A DNA stretch of 64,000 bases, taken from Lachnospiraceae bacterium. Lineage in GTDB: Bacteria; Bacillota; Clostridia; Lachnospirales; Lachnospiraceae. Below, piece after piece: positions 60,076-64,000 of this stretch; the stretch's first letter is position 1; every line of letters starts with the position of its first letter. The DNA is taken from assembly GCA_029053015.1 (NCBI GenBank), contig JAIDHX010000039.1, forward strand, positions 62,001 through 126,000. Direction: 5' to 3'. The position numbers were made by a program, and so were the translations under genes. A model generated the notes under the pieces. That model had not been told where the DNA came from, ran no database searches, and saw only the letters and a list, made by a program, of their open reading frames with translations.

Positions 60076-60807
60076 ATGAAAACAATAAAGGAAGTAAGTC
60101 AGCTTGCAGGAGTGAGTATACGCACTTTGCACTATTATGATTCCATCGGGTTACTGACGCCGGCAAATGCGACGGAATCGGGCTACAGGCTGTATGACGA
60201 TACAGACTTGGAAAGGCTGCAGCAGATATTGTTGTTTCGGGAGTTACAGTTCCCGCTAAAGGAAATCAAGGAAATTCTGGACAGCCCTGACTTTGACAGA
60301 AAGAAGGCGCTGGAGCAGCAAATACGACTGCTTGAACTAAAGAAAGAGCATCTGGAAAACCTGATTGACTTTGCCCGTGGAATAACAGTGATAGGAGTGA
60401 GACCATTGGAATTTTCAGTATTTGACACAAAGAAGATTGACGAGTATGCGAGACAGGCAAAAGAGGCTTACGGAAAGTCTAAGGAGTACAAGGAGTTTGA
60501 GGAAAAAAGTAGGAACCGCTCAAAAGAAGAGGAAGCTGCCATAAGTGAAAAAATGATGGGCATATTTGCAGATTTCGGAAAGCTTATGGACAAAAGCCCA
60601 TCCGATGAAGCCGTTCAAAAACAGGTGAAACATCTACATGATTTTATCAACGAGAATTTTTACACCTGCTCCAAGGAATTGTTGTCCCAACTTGGCAAAA
60701 TGTATGCCGGAGGAGGCAGCATGACGGAAAACATTGACAAGGCGGGCGGAAAAGGAACTGCCGTATTCACGTCGCAGGCAATCGATTTGTATTGTAAGGA
60801 AGGCTGA
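60076..60807 (+). CDS. MerR family regulator with TipAS-type domain
   Basis: N-terminal MerR winged helix (KEVSQLAGVSIRTLHYYDSI, SGYRLYDD), a dimerisation coil (ALEQQIRLLELKKEHLENLI), and a C-terminal TipAS-like alpha domain (about residues 120-240, HLHDFINENFYTCSKELL). TipAS domains bind bulky drugs such as thiopeptides, so it may sense antibiotics. The gene sits behind its own MerR-type promoter, which implies autoregulation. GGAGGGAGACGCC precedes ATG 60076. It is followed by the first copy of the 35-bp hairpin. Confidence 0.9.
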   Translation: MKTIKEVSQLAGVSIRTLHYYDSIGLLTPANATESGYRLYDDTDLERLQQILLFRELQFPLKEIKEILDSPDFDRKKALEQQIRLLELKKEHLENLIDFARGITVIGVRPLEFSVFDTKKIDEYARQAKEAYGKSKEYKEFEEKSRNRSKEEEAAISEKMMGIFADFGKLMDKSPSDEAVQKQVKHLHDFINENFYTCSKELLSQLGKMYAGGGSMTENIDKAGGKGTAVFTSQAIDLYCKEG

Positions 60808-60817
60808 GAAAGCAGAG

Positions 60818-60852
60818 GAACTGCCGGACAGGAGGTCAAGCCCTGTCCGGCG
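60818..60852 (+). repeat. 35-bp hairpin repeat, first copy
   Basis: Identical to 62573-62607. It contains the stem GCCGGACAGG/CCTGTCCGGC. Here no T run follows, so it is a broken terminator after the MerR gene. Confidence 0.85.
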
Positions 60853-60880
60853 GCTTCCAAAATATAAAAAGGAAAAGATT

Positions 60881-61729
60881 ATGGACATTATAATAAAAAA
60901 GAATGAGGCTGAAATCAATGAGAATGTAGCGAAGGGTCTTTTGGGCATTTTTGGAATTGTCTTGTTGGTAGATTTGCTTTGTTGGGGCGGAGTGTTTGAA
61001 ATTTATTTTGATATGACGGTGGTTCTGTTGCTGGCAGCACTGGTCACACTGGTTGTACCTGCCGTTATGATATTAAAGTTTCATTTGTATCATGATATGA
61101 TGAAATATCTTGTTGTGACTGCAGCAGCAATTATGGCAGGAACGTCATATGTGTTGTTTACTTTTCAAGCTGTCATCATTTTTGTAGTACCTGCCATAAT
61201 AGCCGGATTTTATATGAATAAACGTCTGCTATATTATTCCGGAATCATATCTGTTATGGCTATTATAATGTCACATGTAATTACGGGAGTATACTTACGT
61301 CAGCCGTGGATAGAGCCATTTACAGGCATGGAAGCAATTCTCAGATATGGTGCAATACCCAGGTGTCTGCAGTATTCAGGGTGCTTTTTGCTTATATTTT
61401 TGATGGTGAATCGATATATGGGAATGATTCTGCATATTGTTCCTGCAAAAGAAAATCTAACAAATGATGATGATAAGAAAATAGCAGAACAAAAAGAATT
61501 TGAGATGATATTGCAAGAGTTGACAGAACGTGAAAAATCTGTTTTCGTATTGATTGTAAGCGGGTATACCAATATACAGATTGCAGACAAATTATGTTTA
61601 TCTAACGGAACGGTAAAAAATTATATATCCACTATCTATGAAAAGATCGGAACCAAAGAAAGAAACGCTCTCATTATGAAATATAATAGGTTTGTGAAAG
61701 AAAATGACGAAAGTCATATAAAGAAATGA
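60881..61729 (+). CDS. Membrane-bound LuxR-type regulator
   Basis: A 282-residue protein with about six membrane spans (residues 20-200, e.g. MTVVLLLAALVTLVVPAVM) and a C-terminal LuxR/FixJ helix-turn-helix (LTEREKSVFVLIVSGYTNIQ, then LSNGTVKNYISTIYEKIG). It probably senses an event in the membrane and regulates nearby DNA. AAAGGAAAAG precedes ATG 60881; an upstream frame extension into the MerR gene lacks a site. It pairs with a metallopeptidase gene 64 bases downstream, and both lie between identical 35-bp repeats in A+T-richer sequence. Confidence 0.82.
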   Translation: MDIIIKKNEAEINENVAKGLLGIFGIVLLVDLLCWGGVFEIYFDMTVVLLLAALVTLVVPAVMILKFHLYHDMMKYLVVTAAAIMAGTSYVLFTFQAVIIFVVPAIIAGFYMNKRLLYYSGIISVMAIIMSHVITGVYLRQPWIEPFTGMEAILRYGAIPRCLQYSGCFLLIFLMVNRYMGMILHIVPAKENLTNDDDKKIAEQKEFEMILQELTEREKSVFVLIVSGYTNIQIADKLCLSNGTVKNYISTIYEKIGTKERNALIMKYNRFVKENDESHIKK

Positions 61730-61736
61730 CAAAAGT

Positions 61737-61790
61737 AACTTCCCTTTTTGTACACGGATTTTATACATTAAAGCAAAAAGGGAGGTTTTT
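61737..61790 (+). promoter_or_regulatory. Hairpin that encloses the ribosome site of the metallopeptidase gene
   Basis: AACTTCCCTTTTTG (61737-61750) and CAAAAAGGGAGGTT (61774-61787) can form a 14-bp stem with one G-U pair around a 23-nt loop, directly followed by TTTTTG. The right arm contains the GGGAGG ribosome site of the ATG at 61793. It could act as a terminator, block translation, or both. Confidence 0.7.
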
Positions 61791-61792
61791 GT

Positions 61793-62566
61793 ATGAAGAT
61801 AAAAACAAAAAAGTGTGTTTTCATTATTTCAACGGGAATCATATTCTTGCTGGCCGGTATTATGATCAATTTTATTCCTACATGGAATTTAAAAACCGCA
61901 GATATGAATGTGTTAAGTGGTGATTGGATAAATGTGTATTATGAAACTGAAAAAGATGCTGCCGAAGATGTTTTTGCATATGCCAATACTGAAACGGCTT
62001 CAATTGCAGAAAAGTTAGGTTTCAGTGAAAAGCAAAATGTTAATGTTTATATTTATGATTATCAAAATACAATGCAAACAAAGAAGTATGGTTATATAGC
62101 ACCGTTGTTAGGGCTTGATTGGTATATTGGTGATAATATCGGAACAGATGTGATATTGACATCTCCGGCAAATCCGGGAGAAGTACATAGTTATGATAAT
62201 AATAAATATGCGGTATTGCATGAAATTGTACATGCATATGTCAGCGTGATTAACGAAGATGTAGATTTGTGGCTTACAGAAGGGATGGCATTGTATTTAA
62301 GTAATGGAGAACCATTTTATAAGGAGTATTTAGAATATCTTACAATACCAACATACAAGGATACAAATTCAAATAATCCACTTACCTTTTCAAATAGTGG
62401 CGGTTACACATTTGCACATACATATATTGAATATTTGGATAAAACATATGGCTGGAATAAGGTTTTAAAACTTATTGAAACAGAAAATTATGAGGAATGT
62501 TTTGATAAATCTAAAAAAGAGATATATGAAGAATGGGTTCATTATATTGAAAACTATTATCAATGA
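61793..62566 (+). CDS. Membrane-anchored gluzincin-like metallopeptidase
   Basis: A 257-residue protein with an N-terminal membrane anchor or signal segment (FIISTGIIFLLAGIMINF) and a peptidase core with HEIVHAYV (HExxH) and, 19 residues on, LTEGMALYLS (third ligand Glu), as in the Peptidase_MA group. The active site would face outside. Paired with a membrane LuxR regulator, it may process a surface signal or the regulator itself. Regulated by the preceding hairpin. Confidence 0.8.
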   Translation: MKIKTKKCVFIISTGIIFLLAGIMINFIPTWNLKTADMNVLSGDWINVYYETEKDAAEDVFAYANTETASIAEKLGFSEKQNVNVYIYDYQNTMQTKKYGYIAPLLGLDWYIGDNIGTDVILTSPANPGEVHSYDNNKYAVLHEIVHAYVSVINEDVDLWLTEGMALYLSNGEPFYKEYLEYLTIPTYKDTNSNNPLTFSNSGGYTFAHTYIEYLDKTYGWNKVLKLIETENYEECFDKSKKEIYEEWVHYIENYYQ

Positions 62567-62572
62567 ACATTT

Positions 62573-62607
62573 GAACTGCCGGACAGGAGGTCAAGCCCTG
62601 TCCGGCG
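62573..62607 (+). repeat. 35-bp hairpin repeat, second copy
   Basis: Identical to 60818-60852 over all 35 bases; here followed by TTTTTTG, so this copy keeps the complete terminator. Confidence 0.85.
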
Positions 62608-62612
62608 TTTTT
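62576..62612 (+). terminator. Intrinsic terminator after the metallopeptidase gene
   Basis: Stem GCCGGACAGG/CCTGTCCGGC with loop AGGTCAAGC-like, then a run of T at 62608-62612. Probably the original terminator of the MerR gene. Confidence 0.85.
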
Positions 62613-62629
62613 GTAAGGGCGCGGTTTCT

Positions 62630-63178
62630 CTACTTCACAATGCGGGGCTGACCGAACAACCCTTTATATTCCACTTTTGTAAAATACTGCAATTCGTATT
62701 GGCGCTCACCACGCTTTAAGGCTTCGTTGATTGCCGAAATTTCTTTCTGAATTTCATCCGACGTTTGATACCAGCCCAAAATAATGCTGTGTTCTCCCCA
62801 GAAAGTAACGCTTTCAATGCCTAAGAGTACGTATGCGGGAGCTTTGCCGTTCGCAAAAACCTTTGATGATTTGACAGCCTGGCAAGTCACAATATGGCTT
62901 TTATCAAAAGAAGTAATTGCAATTTTTTCTGAGGGCGCATAAACGACAGGTCTGCAGGGCTCTTCTTCCTTTTCCATATTGGACTGCTCATTTACAAGAT
63001 AGTCGATGGACACATTGAGCTTTTGGGAGAGCAGAATCAGTTTTTCCGTTTCAGGATACCCGTCCCCCGACTCCCATTTTGAGACAGCCTGCCTTGAAAC
63101 CTCCAGCATCTCAGCCAGTTGTTCCTGTGTGATTCCTCTTTCTTTTCTGATCAGTTTTACATTTTCTCCAAATGACAT
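62630..63178 (-). CDS. XRE-family helix-turn-helix regulator
   Basis: An N-terminal HTH_3 domain (LIRKERGITQEQLAEMLEVS, RQAVSKWESGDGYPE) and a 110-residue C-terminal domain with an unknown beta-rich fold (SHIVTCQAVKS, YVLLGIESVTFWG). AAGAAGG lies before the ATG at 63178. It stands alone and is divergent from the radical SAM gene's leader; it may regulate that gene or itself. Confidence 0.85.
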   Translation of the reverse strand: MSFGENVKLIRKERGITQEQLAEMLEVSRQAVSKWESGDGYPETEKLILLSQKLNVSIDYLVNEQSNMEKEEEPCRPVVYAPSEKIAITSFDKSHIVTCQAVKSSKVFANGKAPAYVLLGIESVTFWGEHSIILGWYQTSDEIQKEISAINEALKRGERQYELQYFTKVEYKGLFGQPRIVK

Positions 63179-63297
63179 GATGATACCTTCTTTCTTATTC
63201 TCATAAGTAAATTTTACTTATTTTTTGCATTTCAGCCACCAACCTGCATTTGCGTTTGCGCAATTTGAAGTTGCAATCACCATGATTCTAACACAGA

Positions 63298-63327
63298 TTG
63301 ACTGTTTTACGGAATACGTATTATACT
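63298..63327 (+). promoter_or_regulatory. Promoter of the radical SAM transcript
   Basis: TTGACT (63298-63303), 18 bases, TATACT (63322-63327). It leaves a 210-nt leader before the ATG at 63544. Confidence 0.7.
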
Positions 63328-63396
63328 ATTAGTGGCGAGTCCTGCTGTAAAGTGGACTGCTGAAAACGTTGGCAATTTTATGTAAAGGAGAAAGCG

Positions 63397-63438
63397 GTGA
63401 GAAAGCGAATTAACTACTCGATGCAGTTCTTATACTGA
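63397..63438 (+). CDS. Possible 13-residue peptide in the radical SAM leader
   Basis: GTG at 63397 follows AAAGGAG by six bases and reads VRKRINYSMQFLY before TGA. The strong site suggests translation. It could be a leader peptide or a very short substrate peptide; nothing else supports it. Confidence 0.35.
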   Translation: MRKRINYSMQFLY

Positions 63439-63495
63439 CAGCAGGTTGTATCGAGGTTAATGTAAGGCAATGCCTATGTTGTCAGAACTGCATCG
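63419..63495 (+). promoter_or_regulatory. Long-range hairpin in the radical SAM leader
   Basis: CGATGCAGTTCT (63419-63430) is perfectly complementary to AGAACTGCATCG (63484-63495), with GACA/TGTC extending the stem past a bulge. The end of the short peptide frame lies in the left arm, suggesting translation-dependent folding. Confidence 0.55.
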
Positions 63496-63538
63496 TTCAA
63501 AAAGAGATATTATAAATTTATTTTTGAAAGGAATGTAG
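63470..63538 (+). CDS. Possible 22-residue peptide directly before the radical SAM gene
   Basis: ATG at 63470 with a weak AAGG site reads MPMLSELHRSKRDIINLFLK and ends with GM, stopping five bases before the radical SAM ATG. It is basic and amphipathic. It lies partly inside the hairpin. Weak evidence as a gene. Confidence 0.25.
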   Translation: MPMLSELHRSKRDIINLFLKGM

Positions 63539-63543
63539 TTACC

Positions 63544-64000
63544 ATGAATGAATATGTAAAAAATGTAAATCGAATTGAGTTTGTTGTGACAATGGCTTGT
63601 ACAGGAAGCTGCAGGCATTGTTCGGAAGGAGATCATAGCGCTTGTACAGGACATATCGATGCGGATACTGCAGCAAATGCAGTTCGCGAGATATGCAGGA
63701 ATTACGAAATTAAATCGCTGATGACCTTTGGCGGAGAATCGTTGCTTTATCCTGAAGTGGTTTGCAAGATACATAGAACGGCAGCAGAGATGAAGATACC
63801 ACAGAGGGACTTGATTACCAATGGATTTTTCAGTAAGGACAGAAAAAGAATCAGGGAAGTTGCCGGACTGCTTGCTGACAGCGGCGTATGTAGGATTCTT
63901 TTGTCGGTTGATGCGTTTCATCAGGAAACAATACCCTTAGATCCGGTCAAATATTTTGCGGAATGTGTTGTGGAATCCGGTGTTTCCATCATATTGAGTC
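63544..64000 (+). CDS. Radical SAM protein, 3' end outside the window
   Basis: The reading frame from ATG 63544 runs open to the window end. It starts MNEYVKNVNRIEFVVTMACT and has the [4Fe-4S]-binding CxxxCxxC as CTGSCRHC at residues 19-26, then a LMTFGGESLLYPE segment (the GGE motif) and LITNGFF, LLSVDAFHQE. These define a radical SAM core that splits S-adenosylmethionine. The lack of the C-terminal part leaves the SPASM question and function open. AAAGGA lies upstream. The promoter leader with a hairpin and two short frames suggests regulated expression or a peptide substrate. Confidence 0.85.
   Translation, partial: MNEYVKNVNRIEFVVTMACTGSCRHCSEGDHSACTGHIDADTAANAVREICRNYEIKSLMTFGGESLLYPEVVCKIHRTAAEMKIPQRDLITNGFFSKDRKRIREVAGLLADSGVCRILLSVDAFHQETIPLDPVKYFAECVVESGVSIILS

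Noticed and set aside
63260..63285. GTTGCAATCACC, similar to one terminus of the palindromic element
   Set aside because: Only the last 11-12 bases match and no other part of the element is nearby, so chance is likely.
63457..63921. 154-codon frame antisense to the radical SAM gene
   Set aside because: The plus strand carries CxxxCxxC and GGE motifs in an open frame to the window end.
1..64000. Search for CRISPR arrays, tRNA and rRNA genes, prophage and attachment sites
   Set aside because: No regularly spaced repeats, no tRNA cloverleaf with CCA end, no rRNA stretches and no phage or integrase genes were seen by eye.

Overview
The window reads as chromosomal DNA of a Gram-positive gut anaerobe of the Clostridia, most likely a Lachnospiraceae member (inference). 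Reasons: strong GGAGG-type ribosome sites, a DAP-type murE, MalEFG-like sugar ABC genes without a local ATPase, many GNAT acetyltransferases, Rpn/PD-(D/E)XK proteins, an ECF S component, ABC-F and PocR proteins, and moderate G+C. No rRNA, tRNA, CRISPR array, phage or intact transposase gene was seen.

Layout. 1-2581: a tightly coupled three-gene operon, cut by the window edge, coding a possible GHKL-ATPase tail, a divergent receiver-like protein and a DUF2971 protein. 2693-5105: an unknown helical protein with a possible sigma-D promoter, then an ABC-F gene on the minus strand behind a long leader with a 4-codon uORF. 5224-11193: GNAT, MBL hydrolase, PocR hybrid histidine kinase, response regulator and a DUF362 protein. 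11304-16210: a PIN-like protein, then a six-gene membrane/two-component operon. 16216-25678: GNATs, TetR-SDR, a membrane-tethered sigma factor, and a divergent MocR/ECF-S pair with clear shared operators. 25874-29559: an SbcD/SbcC-like pair. 29594-33182: a trans-sulfuration enzyme-dapF-murE operon. 33386-37851: Rpn nuclease, zinc-ribbon protein and TIR-TM-DUF6273 protein. 37856-47568: a uronic-acid polysaccharide locus (heparinase II/III-like lyase, sugar ABC transporter, GH88, DUF2264) followed by a ferredoxin-DUF362 protein. 47593-54654: Nudix-GNAT fusion, small proteins and a MutS2-like ATPase. 54691-60008: an unusual carbamoyltransferase, then GH4 / sugar kinase / ROK / nagB for amino-sugar use. 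60076-64000: MerR, a LuxR-metallopeptidase module that looks inserted into a terminator, an XRE regulator and the start of a radical SAM gene.

Three signals stand out beyond ordinary gene content. (1) A family of about 205-bp palindromic intergenic elements (four full copies and one remnant) has 22-bp inner arms that differ between copies but change in compensating pairs, so pairing is conserved. (2) A 35-bp hairpin repeat flanks the LuxR-metallopeptidase module, pointing to insertion within the terminator of the MerR gene. (3) Two candidate signalling or defence modules, the receiver-like/DUF2971 operon at the left edge and the TIR-TM-DUF6273 protein. Function assignments rest on motif reading only; no searches were run.
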